From Emergomyces orientalis (taxonomy: Eukaryota > Ascomycota > Eurotiomycetes > Onygenales > Ajellomycetaceae), in NCBI GenBank assembly GCA_002110485.1, contig MOWL01000089.1:806001-870000 (forward strand): DNA of 64,000 nt, in the 5' to 3' direction. Each line of letters opens with the position of its first letter. Position 1 is the first letter of the stretch. Under the pieces are notes generated by a model, which did no database searches, was not told where the DNA came from, and worked only from the letters and a program-made list of their open reading frames with translations. Of this stretch, positions 22,861-33,841 are shown piece by piece. Both the position numbers and the translations under genes were made by a program.

Positions 22861-23554
22861 TCCCTGTTTTTGTTGTTATGTTTTTAGGCATGATATGCGG
22901 GCATCGGTGATTCTCTTCAAGGCTCTATGTAAGGCTTGGTCTTGAAAGTATGAACGACATGTACTTCACGGAATACTTTGCTATATTATCTCACATGTGC
23001 TTGGATGGGTTTTTTTTTACTTACTTGTTCAGGGTTGTCGGGACGAAAGTGTATCCTGTCATGGGCTTCAGCGTGCCAACCATTGTAACTTGACCATGGT
23101 CCATCTTTGGGTTATTATCTGAGAAAATTCATTATGTCTCATAACCAAATAGCTAAGCTATCATTGAGCAGAATTCAAGCTCAGCGCGGTAGTAGAAAAA
23201 GCCATTTGTTGAATACGCGGCATCGCCCACCCCGATTGGTATTATTTGTTCACCGTCACTGAGTGCTGAAATAATTCATGTCGCGAAGTTTGAGATAACA
23301 ATAGTGGTTAACTGCCCGCTTCGAAAGACAGCGAATGGTGCTAATCTGCTGCGGCTTTTTTGTCGTTGATTGTGTGTATCTTCTTAAGAGTAGCAAACAG
23401 GACATCTCCGCCCGTGAAACGCCAACGCCCCAGGGCAACAAAAAGGGGCTAGGAAGCGAGGGCTAGAAGGAGGTGGTAAAACAGAAAACAGGAAATAAAG
23501 TATAATAAAATTTCATTCCATTTATCCAAATGTCAACCCCCACCGATTCCCATA
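22861..23554. other. Intergenic region between LON-RING relic and PAF1
   Basis: About 700 bp with no gene support. The right end should be the PAF1 3' UTR. No repeat was noticed. Confidence 0.45.
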
Positions 23555-25321
23555 TCACGAATCAACCATCTCCTCATCCCCATCATCAGCAACGCTACCC
23601 CGTCTCCTCCCCCCTTCCATTTCCCCATCCAACCCCACTTCATCCTCATCCCCACTCTCGTGCTTTTTCCCACCCGCCAGTCTCTCCACGAGAACTTCCC
23701 CCTTCCCCTCCTCCTCTACATCCCGCTCATCTTCACCTTCACCTTCGCCTTCACCTTCGCCTTCACTTTCCTCCTCAGGCGGCGGGGGCAACGTCTTCGC
23801 AAATCTCGAATCCACCTGCGCCCGATGCGACGCCCGCTTATATACCTCCGCCTCATCCGGATCCCTCACGACAACCTGAATCTGATGTACCTGGTCCTCC
23901 CTGGCCTTGGGTCGTGTCGGCGCCAAGCCCGCCTGCGCGATTGTACGGGCACGCTCGGGCTTCAGACGCGTCTTGCCTAGGATAGGATAGTAGTAGGCAG
24001 CTTTTTGCTTGAGGCGGTGGGGTATGGCGGTGGTAGTTGTAGATTTGAGAGTCGTTGCAGCCGCTGCTTCGTGTGGATCGAAGAGGACGAGAGCGACATC
24101 TTTGTATTTCTGTTCTGGATGCAGGTTTTGCGAGCTTGTGGCGTATGTGCGGATGCGGTCGTAGCGGTGGTGTTTTAATGTCGTCTCGTCGGAACCGGCG
24201 GCTTCGTGCGTATAGTTCTCCGCGTCGTCGCGGTGCGGGTTGGAGACGTTCAGGCTGCTTTTTATCTGTGGTGCTGTACCTTGTTTCTCTGGTAGGAAGA
24301 GATCGTAGTCCCACGGTATCGGGCCTGGGTCTGGGTATAGGGATGGGTTGGCTTTGTGGAGGGCCGTTTTACTGGCGTGTTCTTGGCATACACGTTTTTC
24401 AGGGGCGGAAGGGACAAGTATTCCGACATCCATGCGCTCGTCGCATCGTCCCTGTGATGCTTGGATGGGTGCTTTGTCGAATTTGAATTGTACGAAGCCG
24501 CCTGGGTCAGGGAAGCCGCCCAGGTCTGGGATTATGGGGTAGAATCCGACTGGTTTTAGTTTCGGATTATCTGGATGTGTTGGGTTTGCCCATGCGTCGA
24601 CTTCCACTTTGGTAGCTGGTAGTCCTTTGATTCTACTGGGTGTGTCTTCGCCCTTATGTTTACTTTCTGGATACGCGATATCGAATCCCTTCTGAATGTA
24701 TTTCTTAACATGCATGGGGTCGTCATGGGAGAGCTTTGCAGGTTTCGCCGCAGCGGCTGCGGATTTCACAGCAGTGGGGGTAATGAGCGGAGCGGCCTTG
24801 AGGTTTCCATCAACCCCTCGCCCAGCAGCACCGGCAGCAATGTACTGAGTGCGGCGCAAGAAACTGACATTGGAGTTCTTTGGGGCGGGATTCCTGAGCT
24901 GGTCGAGAGTCATAAGAAGTGGGAGATCGGCGGGGTCGACTGGAAGCGGATTCTCAGGCGCCATAATAGCTAATCATCAGAAACCAAAAATATATCAGTT
25001 GACTTGTTTAAGCTAGATTTCCAACTGATCGTAAAGCGAGAAGGCGACATGCATACCGCTCTCATCCCCTAAATGTAGTCCCGGAATGCCCACCAGGTCA
25101 ATGGGCATTCCACCCTCCGCATCCACATCAATATTTGGCTCTTCGCGCCGCGCCATGTTAGTTGCAAACCCCGGAGTCAGAAACCTCTCTAGGCCTTCGT
25201 GCGGGATCTCCAGAAATTTAGGTGGCATTTCGGGCGGCGGTAGATCATTGCGATACCGCAGAGAGGCGATGTACTCCTGGTGATAGCTCTCACCGGAGTG
25301 GCCATCCTTAGTTTTTGACAT
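23555..25321 (-). CDS. PAF1: RNA polymerase II-associated factor 1 (Paf1 complex subunit)
   Basis: Paf1 is the core subunit of the PAF complex, which travels with RNA polymerase II and promotes H2B ubiquitination and H3K4/K36 methylation. Two exons, complement(23555..24969, 25057..25321), give 559 aa. The first exon reads MSKTKDGHSGESYHQEYIAS, then RYRNDLPPPEMPPKFLEIP and a GLERFLTPGFATNMARREEP segment typical of Paf1. The intron splits the codon so that GDESA-IMAPENP is restored, as in other Paf1 proteins. The second exon includes DPADLPLLMTLDQLRNP, FLRRTQYI and HDDPMHVKKYIQKGFDIAYP. The C-terminus is highly acidic with an (EG)n run and SGDEDE, normal for this factor. The start is chosen at the conserved MSK; an upstream in-frame ATG at 25375 would add an atypical extension. 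Confidence 0.94.
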
Positions 25322-25987
25322 CTTGGCCGCGAGAATCAGGCACAGAGGTTGCAGAATATAGTAACTCTGGCGCAAGGAAATTAGATGGGTTTCTGCTTCT
25401 CTGGGTAAAGAAGTTTGTGAGAGAGGAAGCTGTTGAGCTTCAGGAAAGAAAGAAAATGGTTTACCTGGCGGGCTATGGGTTTCTCCAACGGTTTTAACGT
25501 AGCCCGCTAACTACAGGAATATGATGCTGCCTTGAAGAATAGTGACGCAAATGGATATATGCTTCACAAACACATTGTCTTCCGAACAAAAGACGAAGAT
25601 GAAGTCTTGATCCGCCGCGATATCAGAGTCCGTTCTGCTGCCTGTGACCGCTTATCGAAAAGGGCTTAGCGTAGTTTGTACATCCGGAATCGGGGATTGA
25701 ATTTTTCCGAGGGGCACAAAAACCCTAACGTGCCGCATTCGGATGGATATGGATTGGAAGAAAGGAACCGTGACACAGTCATAGTGGCATTGTCAATAAA
25801 TTCTGTTAGGGGTTGTAGACATGAATTATACCGTATCAAGAAAAATACTAAAGTATGTTTTCAAATACCAAGAGCAGTCGAAATTCAATCCATCTCTCCG
25901 CATATAGAAAAAAAATTAATGTAATTTGTGTAAATGAGACCTCCTGCTCCCTCCTCGTAATTAAAGCAGATCCCATAACCCCCCCTT
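25322..25987. other. Intergenic region between PAF1 and ARP8
   Basis: This 666-bp spacer lies upstream of PAF1 and downstream of ARP8 (both minus strand), so it must hold the PAF1 promoter and ARP8 3' UTR. An 82-codon frame at 25676-25924 has no recognisable content. Confidence 0.45.
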
Positions 25988-28397
25988 TCACCAAGCCCAC
26001 ATACATTTATAAGTCATAACTCGGCTCCCCAACCGGTCATATTCCAACCTGCCGATCCAGCTATCATTCGTCGCATCCAACTTCGCGAAAACACTGGCGC
26101 CCTTCCACACCACAACCTGAGGATCCAACTCGCGAGGCGGCGTGCCAACCAAAATATATGTAGCGAACTCCGGCCGTCGTATCTGCATCCGCTCTTCAAG
26201 AAACGAATGGAATCCCGATATCAAACTCCCACCGCCAATGACTAACACGCCTCCCAGGAAATCCGTGAATTTCCGCTCGTCGACACGTGCTATGCCACCG
26301 ATTGCGGTGAAGATGGCATTGTCGAGTGGGAATATGGGGAGGATGTCGTCGCGCTCTTCGACAGTGGGGCGGCGCGGAGCAGAGGCTGCTGCTGGCGCTT
26401 GCGATGTTGGGGCCGGCGTCCCCGAACCGCCTTGTTGTGGGGTGCCTACGGCGTCGGGCGCTGGGGAGCTCGCAACGGAGGAGCGAGGGGTTGCGTCTAG
26501 GTCCTGTAATCGACTTATGGCGTTGATCGCTTGGGAGCGGCTTGGTGTAGATTGGACCTCGGCGAGGTTTGTCTGTGAGGTGCCGGTGCTATTAGTTGGT
26601 AATGGGGGCGCAATTGCGGTTAGGAGGTCCGACTGGGCGGCGGAGGTGGGATCGTTGGGTTGCCCATCGTACAGGTCGTATGACCGGCTGATCAGCTTTC
26701 TCCGCCCCTTTAGTTTTTGGGAGACGTCGAATATTTCGGGCTGGAACAGGCCCATGGGGGCAAGGATGACCTCATCATAGGCTTTGAACGTGTATTTGCG
26801 TGTATCTTGGCCGGAGGCTCGAAGATGGAAATCGAACACTTGGACGGAGACGTTGGATTCATTCATGGTGCAAACATTCCTCTTCAATTCTTCGGCTAGT
26901 AGGAAGTCATAGCGGCGGTTCAGGTTGATCTCCTCGTATGGGAAGTGATCGAAGAGCATCATTTTGATAAAAGTCTCCGTCACATCTGCGCCCCCATATT
27001 TAAGGTTCACGCGAGAACTCTCAATGCACATGCCTTCCTCAACGCAGCATATGGAGGTCTTCTGGGCGCCTATGTCCACAACGCAGGCTGATGTATACCC
27101 GGCCCCAAACGTCCCTGCAAGACTCTCCTGCACAAAACAGACTCGCGCGAACCCAAACTCTCGCATCAGCATCTCCAAAATCTGAGTAACGTACGCTCGC
27201 TCGTAGAGGTCGGGAATAACAAAAACGCACGAGTACTGACCCCAGTCCTTCTTGCGGGTCAAGTTCAGCTGGGATTTCATAGCGTCCTCGAGGATGAGTG
27301 CGATATCTAGAAATAATAAGGTTTTGTTGTCATAGTCTCGTTCATTGAGCCACCCATGCCTGATCGGCCAAAAGAGTTTATATCGAGGGTTGGAGTAGTC
27401 GGGTATTCTTAGAGCAGCTTCCCCAGTGAGGTACTCAGGAGCCTGCTTTAGGTCAGAGGGGATTTCCGTCCATTCAATACGCATTGGATCATTGTGCTCG
27501 GAAATGGTTTCAGGAACGGTTCTGCGGTTATAATTGACCACCATTTCTTTAGAGTTCGGGAGTGTTCTCCTCTTGTTTGCGCGCATATGCGTTTTGAGCT
27601 CTGCAGACATCGTGGTGTATTGCGACGCGAACTGTACATAGATTATTTTTCGGTCAGCGACAGCTCAGAAATCCTAGCGGCCTGTATGTAACATACTTCT
27701 GGGCCAAACATCTTCTCTGGCTCCACAAGTTGGCCATCATCAAGCTTCAACCGTTTCGGCCTAGGCTGACCACCATCTTCTTCCGCCTCGTTCTCGTGAG
27801 ACTTCCGTGCGATGACCATGGGGGTGGTCTTGGGCAACGCATCGCTTGCGAGGCCGATTCGTAGGTTTTGACTGCCCACATGCATAACAATAGTTTTGGA
27901 GCCTACCAGCTCTTGAGCAGATTCTCCATTCGCGCCGTCCATAGTGGAGTCTCCATCTGCCTCTGGCTCAGGTTCCGGTAGTGGGAGTTCAGTTTTGGCC
28001 ATTGTCAGTGCTCTATCTCGATCTTTGGCGCTTTTGGCCATCCGATTGCGGGTTTCTTCATTTTGAAGTCGGTAGGCCAGGATTTGATCGTCTCGTTTCA
28101 AGTATTCACTAAATATGCGATCCAACGTTGCGCGTAGGTTAGCAAAAATTAATTTCCTCAGCTTTTAACGGGATTGTGTAACTTTGTATAGCCGTCCGCC
28201 ACTTACGTGTAGTAATTCTTCTGGTTAATAGCGGGAACCTGTGGCCAGCTAGTGAGGCCCATGTTATTGTGAAATCTCGCCAATCCTGTACCAACAAAAA
28301 AGAGTCAGCACCTCTCCCTATACGCCTCAAAGGCGGAATCACGCGTACCCTCTTTCTTCAGCATCTCCCCGCTGGCCCCAGATTTCTTGCCCACCAT
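25988..28397 (-). CDS. ARP8: Actin-related protein 8 (INO80 chromatin remodeller subunit)
   Basis: Arp8 forms, with Arp4 and nuclear actin, the module that senses extranucleosomal DNA in the INO80 complex. Four exons, complement(25988..27631, 27697..28108, 28207..28285, 28349..28397), give 727 aa. Evidence in order: MVGKKSGASGEMLKKEG; ARFHNNMGLTSWPQVPAINQKNYYT joined across an intron to EYLKRDDQILAYRLQNEE; the actin-fold start IVMHVGSQNLRIGLASDALP; FWPIRHGWLNE; CVFVIPDLYERAYVTQILEM; and CVVDIGAQKTSICCVEEG, a nucleotide-binding phosphate loop. After a Ser/Pro/Ala-rich insertion (about residues 520-600) come VLVIGGGSLISGF and the C-terminal WIGRLEYDRLGSRVMTYKCM. The insertion in the actin fold is a known Arp8 trait. 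Exon joins restore known family sequence, so the model is firm. Confidence 0.95.
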
Positions 28398-29298
28398 CTT
28401 GAGATATGGGCTGTCCACCAGCAGCAAGTGGAGCTTTGATTCGGCCGCAGCGGACGGCGGTTAGACGAACAAAGAGGCAACCGCAAATCGGGTTGTTGGA
28501 GGCGGCGGTATAGATGATAATAGGTCCGCGCAGTATCCTTAGGACATGAGATGAAGCTCGTAATGGGAGAGGTCGGAGCGATCTGAACAGCTCGCCTTAT
28601 GCAAACCCCAGTTTACTGGAATTTTATGCAAAATGAAAACCGAGAGGAATAGACGCAGAGCAAGTCACCAGAATTGAAAGATGAAAAAGCAGCCCAGAGA
28701 GCATTCAATGAAGCTAGAAGGAATATAGTATTAATATTGTTCCCAGATCTGCCGTCTGTTGTGGTCTTGTTGACGGAGGATGAAATTGCAGAAGCGTCGT
28801 TGAATGTTCCTCCGTGGGGCCAAGACCAGCAACACAGCTACGAACATTTGTTATGTATTTTAACTACCAACTCATTTATACTGCGTATATTTACATTCAA
28901 CAACACAGTTCTTCTTCTCTTCACCTATCTTGTATTCTATTTTCCCTGCATTGTGTATTGCTATAATACTCTTTGTCCTATTCGTCCTAATACCCCCTTC
29001 CTCTGAAACATCCGCTCGAGGCCAGCTTTGCCAGTTCTCCTAAACGTCATTCCATAAACGCTCTCTGTATTTTGAGTCCGCTTCCGCCCTTGCACACGAC
29101 CACAACAACTATTATAGAGATATAAAGACTGCCGGACTCTGGCTTCAAAGCCTATATTCTTGTCTTCCAGGTTGTCACTGGTACCTGCGTCTCTGGAAGA
29201 CGACAGATATCCCTACTTCTCCTCCTCTTCTCCTCCCCTCCTCTGCTCCTTCGTCGTTTCATCCCAGCTCTATATACATTTTATACACCTCAGCAATC
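28398..29298. promoter_or_regulatory. Divergent promoter region between ARP8 and ARL1
   Basis: This 901-bp region lies between divergent start codons. It is CT-rich over its last 200 bp, consistent with the ARL1 leader (CTCCTCCTCTTCTCC-like runs near 29220-29250). The frame at 28674-29006 has no domain. I see no specific operator. Confidence 0.45.
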
Positions 29299-30223
29299 AT
29301 GGGTGGATCGATATCAAGAATACTGTCAGGCTTGTTTTGGACAAAGAAAGAAATCCGTATCTTGATTTTGGGACTTGTACGTAGAAAAACTCCTTTCCTA
29401 CAACTCGCTGTTGGACCGGAAATATACTTTGCTCAGATCAAGGATTAACGAATATCGGCTTTTATTTTATGTAGGATAATGCTGGCAAAACAACGCTACT
29501 CTACAGATTAAAGGTGTGTGTGCCCACATCTCCTTACAGGTATAATTGTTTAAAACTATAGTCGCTCATCTCCATCTAGATCGGCGAAGTCGTCACCACC
29601 ATCCCAACTATCGGCTTCAATGTCGAATCTGTCACATATAAAAACCTCAATTTCAACGTCTGGGTACGTTTCTGTACCTCCGCCTCCTCCCCGCTCCAAG
29701 CTTCCCTCCATCCCCCTCCCGCATAATATCATCAACCCACGAAATATCTAACTCAAAAAACAGGATTTGGGCGGACAAACCTCCATCCGCCCTTACTGGC
29801 GATGTTACTATGCCAACACCGCCGCTGTGATCTTCGTCATTGATTCCACAGACATCGAGCGGCTAGGGACCGCCTCTGACGAGCTGGCTGCAATGCTGAA
29901 CGAAGAGGAACTGCGCGATGCGGCCCTGCTCGTTTTCGCGAATAAACAGGATCAGCCGGGCGCAAAAGGTGCTGGGGAGATTTCTGAGGCGTTGAAGTTG
30001 GGCGAGTTGCGAGATCGTAATTGGAGTATTGTGGCGTGTTCTGCTATTGATGGGAAGGGGATTGAGGAAGGGATGGATTGGTTGGTGGTGAGTACATGGT
30101 CTTTTTTATTTTCCAGGGGGTGGGTTGGTTTCTTGAGATGGGAATGACCTACTGTTGACAGATGCTAATGCGATACATTTTTCTTTTACCATCTAGCAAA
30201 CGGTTCAATCGGAAAATTCATAA
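29299..30223 (+). CDS. ARL1: ARF-like small GTPase Arl1
   Basis: Arl1 is a Golgi GTPase that recruits GRIP-domain golgins and supports vesicle tethering. Five exons, join(29299..29376, 29475..29513, 29580..29663, 29764..30087, 30197..30223), give 183 aa, the same as yeast Arl1. The start MGGSISRILSGLF has Gly2 for N-myristoylation and an amphipathic helix. The GTPase motifs are LGLDNAGKTTLLYRL (P-loop), VVTTIPTIGFNVE (switch I), VWDLGGQTSIRPYWRCYY (switch II), VFANKQDQ (NKxD) and CSAIDGKGIEEG (the SAxxG motif). The YANTAAVIFVIDSTD segment separates Arl1 from Arf1. The last exon encodes only QTVQSENS, consistent with the short C-terminus. All introns are in phase. Confidence 0.95.
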
Positions 30224-30878
30224 AGAGGCAAGAATGGCGCGGAAAGGAACAGGTGGATGGCGTTTCAGATTCCGGTTCTTCTTCATTCTACACAGCTCCC
30301 TTACTCCTCCCTTTTTGTTACTCGCCTCCACTCGATATCCTCACACTTTATTTTCCGTTCCTTTTGATACCTATTTGATAGAACAAAATACGAAATCTTA
30401 ATCTTACAATGATCCTACTCAACCCAGTTACTTGGACTAGCTCTTTTCGCTCCTCGGCCTGGATATGATAGGATGTACCTTTAAGTAAACCACCCCGATC
30501 TGGCTGCACAACCCGACAAATTATAGTAACTCGAATCCAGTAGTCACTGGCTACCTAAAATAAAATATTAGCTCCTATTGACACACAGGTTGCCTGAGGG
30601 CCCCTGTCGATTTTTGATGGGAAGATATTGTTCCTGTATCCCAATATAGAATGGTAATGAAACCTACTCCTACATGCTAACAGCGTCACAAAAAATTTAA
30701 ATTTAAATTTTTTTAATAAAGCAGAAAAACCCACGGAGACAGATTGATTCATGTTCCCCCGGAGGGAAAAAAAAAGAGGTAATAATTATTAAAACTGTGG
30801 CATGCTTTGTTTAAAAATAGTACACTCCGTTCGAGAAGAGGATAACGGGAACCAATCCAAACAAATCCTCACTCATGT
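30224..30878. other. Intergenic region downstream of ARL1
   Basis: This AT-rich sequence holds the ARL1 3' UTR at the left, and a short palindromic AAATTTAAATTTAAATTT segment at about 30696-30713. No gene is seen. Confidence 0.45.
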
Positions 30879-31153
30879 AAGACTTGAAGGCCAAAGCATT
30901 GGATGAATTCAAGTCGAACTTGGCGAAACTTTGGCTGAGTGAATCATTCCTCGAATGTATTCAGGAGGTTTACGACACGATCGCCTCGATGCCTCTTGGG
31001 GCGAAGGACGCTGTGGTTTATACCTGCGCGGGAGAATCTGCAGAACCTCTGGCAATAAGAGCCGTTTCAAGACATCATCCGGGAAAATGGCGAGTTTGTG
31101 TTGGATATGATTCATCAAGTTATGTCGGGGAGGATTGTACTGTACATAGATAG
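30879..31153 (+). pseudogene. Fragment of a BTB/POZ-domain protein gene
   Basis: The frame starting at 30884 encodes LDEFKSNLAKLWLSESFLECIQ followed by EVYDTIASMPLGAKDAVV. This matches the segment after the BTB fold in fungal BTB proteins (FK-x-WL-x-SFLECI-x-EVY pattern). At about 31060 the frame shifts and the conserved FQDIIRENGEFVLDMIHQVM tail continues in another frame. The upstream BTB fold itself is absent. It is therefore a truncated, frameshifted relic. Function in intact relatives is usually unknown. Confidence 0.55.
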
Positions 31154-33841
31154 AATCTTCCGCCTCGCCTAAGAGCTATCCAATCCAACAGCCGACGGAG
31201 AAATATGCGAGGCCAGAGATAAATTCTTGCGAACTGTCAACGGGTTCGTACAGATCCCCCCAAATGATGACATCAATGCAGAAAATTTCAAGCAAATAAT
31301 AACTTAGTGTGACCTCAACATGGCCAAAAAAGATGACCGGCAGAGAAACTAAAAACACAAAAGAGAAAGTCCACAAAAGTACATCTGGAGCTTCAGGGCG
31401 CTCTCGCCATCAAGCTCCAACGAAGCTGAAGCAGCGGACTCTCGGACAGCAGATCAGTAAATCATCATCAGTCATTTTCCTTGTTTTCAATCCATTGCTC
31501 TTCATTAGTTCCAGCTTGTTTCAATGCTGCCTACTCCAAATCAGCAGAAATAATATTGTAAACTAACAGATTTTCCCATCTCTTATAGATCCAGGATTGG
31601 CTTTTGTTAGACTCATTTCACAGATGAAGACTGTGTTGATTGCCACTTAACCATCAATATTCACCATGATGATCTTGCAGTTTTTCATGATAAAAGCACA
31701 CTGTTTTTGCTGTGCCAGGGCTGAACCTCGGTATTGCCTGGTGTTTTTGAGATAACTTCATGAAATGTACACCTGCACTCAATGAGGTCATTGCGCACCC
31801 ATTCACGGTCTAGGTGATGATGTATTAATAGCGAAAATGCTTCAAGGGGTGTGGATTGGTCCATATTTACCCTGCGGACTTGATAATCTCAAACTCAATT
31901 CCTATCTCACCTAACACGAGAGCATCATAATCCAGGCACCAGCACTACAATTTATAATACTTCACTCTTTTATTAATGACCGTTTTTTCAGCATCAAATA
32001 CAATACATCATGGCTTGCCAATGCCCAAGACATGGTATATAACATGTGAGCCAGGTTTGAAAAGTGCCCAGAGAAGATCGTACTGATCTGTTCAGACTGC
32101 GACAATGATTTTTAAGGTGCTGTTTCGTGGCGGCATATGCACTCTTGATATGTCTGACATGCAAGAGGAGATATCTGCTCCCGACCCTCCATACCAATCC
32201 TGTCTGTCTGTTGTCCTTTAATTTTACGAAACTTATGTTTTGTTGAGGATGAGAACCTGATGTTGTTATTGTGAACTATCTCTCCTCTGTAGTAGGATGA
32301 AGCTAACTATCTTATTAAGTTAAGGTGTGTGGGCAGATATATTATCACGTGACCAGCTGTTAAGCGGGGGTGTTATTTCCGAACGAAATATTATATTTTT
32401 CTTGCAATGGTTATAATTGGCCTGGTGAACGGATGGATACCTTAGATACGTGCATCTATTCATCCCCGTTTTCCCATCCCTCTGCTCTAAATGGGTTGAA
32501 TCCAAGAAACGGTTCTTGTTCTTCTACACAGGATAATCTACTTCTGAGCTTCATCAATGATTCTGCCCATCCGCCCTTACCGTTTTTTCTCTTATATTTG
32601 GATATTCTAAAAGTATTTTTCGATTCTACATTTCTTAGTCTTGATTTCGTATGTAAGTATACCTAAAATAAAAAAGCCATATTTTGTATTATATAGCAGA
32701 CATCACAATTCTCAGCTGTAAAAACGCTAAGACAAATCTTTTGACATTTGAACCTCGGCGAGTTCTCGGGTTTAAGCTTCTTTTTCGGGACTTTTTTCTT
32801 CTTCTGTAGGATATCTGTCCGATATGTGACGACCTCTACCCAGGCTACATGCAAAGACAAACTTTTCTCACTTTGTTATTCATGTCTTTTACCAAGCGCA
32901 TTTTGTTCCCTTGTGAATATCACCATTTGGAGGATTCTAAGGTACATCGTGAACCTGTCAATCAGCAATAATGGCTGCCTCCATTCAATGTTTTTTAGTT
33001 AAATGCACGCTGAATCAATCTCACAAACCCAGCTCCAGATACCTTGGATTTAATACCCAAAAGGGATACAGATAACCACAGGGTTAAACTTCCCGGCGTT
33101 GTTGGTTCCGGAAAGAGATTTCGGGACTTGCATGTAGTGTTCATACATCACAGGTTTCACATCTTTCAGGATGATTCTGATACAGCTCAATTCCGCCAGA
33201 GCCAGACGGCCGTTCCCCCAAACAATTTCAAATGCGCCTCGAACAACATTCCATTAATTTCCGGCTCCCTATAAACTTCCCTTATATATTTGTGCGACTC
33301 TTTCATATCAACCATCTTAAAACGGTGACATAAATCCTTGAAGTCTGACAGCATGAGCACTTGACTCTGAGACGGCTCCAATTGAGCAGATATTTCTTCA
33401 AGCCAGCCCTACCTCCGCGAGGCTAGGACCTGCAGTCAGCTGATATACGGCAAGGCCGGATAGTTGGAGCATTCAAGATGCATCCATGAGATTGAAGGGC
33501 TGAGAGGAAACATCGAGAGGGTATATTGGATTCAGCGTCGAGAGTGGCCTCGTTTCCTAATCATTCCTCCGCAGGGCTCCCATGTGAGGAACCAGCAAAC
33601 AAATGAGAACGGGGCGGATACGAATGGTGGCATGGACATGTAGTATCAACGCTTTAGTTGCTTCTTTTGGAGGTATTCCGATTAAATACCCATCAACTAA
33701 TCTAGATAGATGGTATATAAATTTGCTGTGTTCGCTCAACTTTGTGAAGATGTTTTCTCTATCCATCATTCTCGGAGTCTATTGCGAGGGGCATTCGTAC
33801 ATTCTCTCTTTTCTGAATTGTTCACGCGCACTGTCCTGGCA
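31154..33841. other. Gene-poor region upstream of the chitinase-PLC gene
   Basis: About 2.7 kb contains no intact gene. At 33044-33420 the minus strand encodes a short conserved-looking run (LCHRFKMVDMKESHKYIREV, NGMLFEAHLKLFG) broken by stops, possibly another relic that I cannot name. A CACGTG site lies at about 32345. The last 130 bp carry the promoter of the next gene. Confidence 0.4.
33714..33720 (+). promoter_or_regulatory. TATA-like element of the chitinase-PLC gene
   Basis: A TATATAA string lies 122-128 bp upstream of the chosen ATG at 33842. Its position overlaps the upstream in-frame ATG region at 33710, which argues that translation begins at 33842 and not at 33710. Confidence 0.4.

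Noticed and set aside
23530..23985. Pro/His-rich plus-strand frame over PAF1
   Set aside because: It is the antisense shadow of the acidic Glu/Gly-rich PAF1 C-terminus.
26142..26780. 212-codon plus-strand frame over ARP8
   Set aside because: It is the antisense shadow of the ARP8 Ser/Pro/Ala-rich insertion; ARP8 itself is supported by conserved motifs on both sides.
33710..33841. Upstream in-frame ATG extending the chitinase by 44 residues
   Set aside because: It would bury the signal peptide, and the region contains a TATATAA box, so 33842 is preferred.
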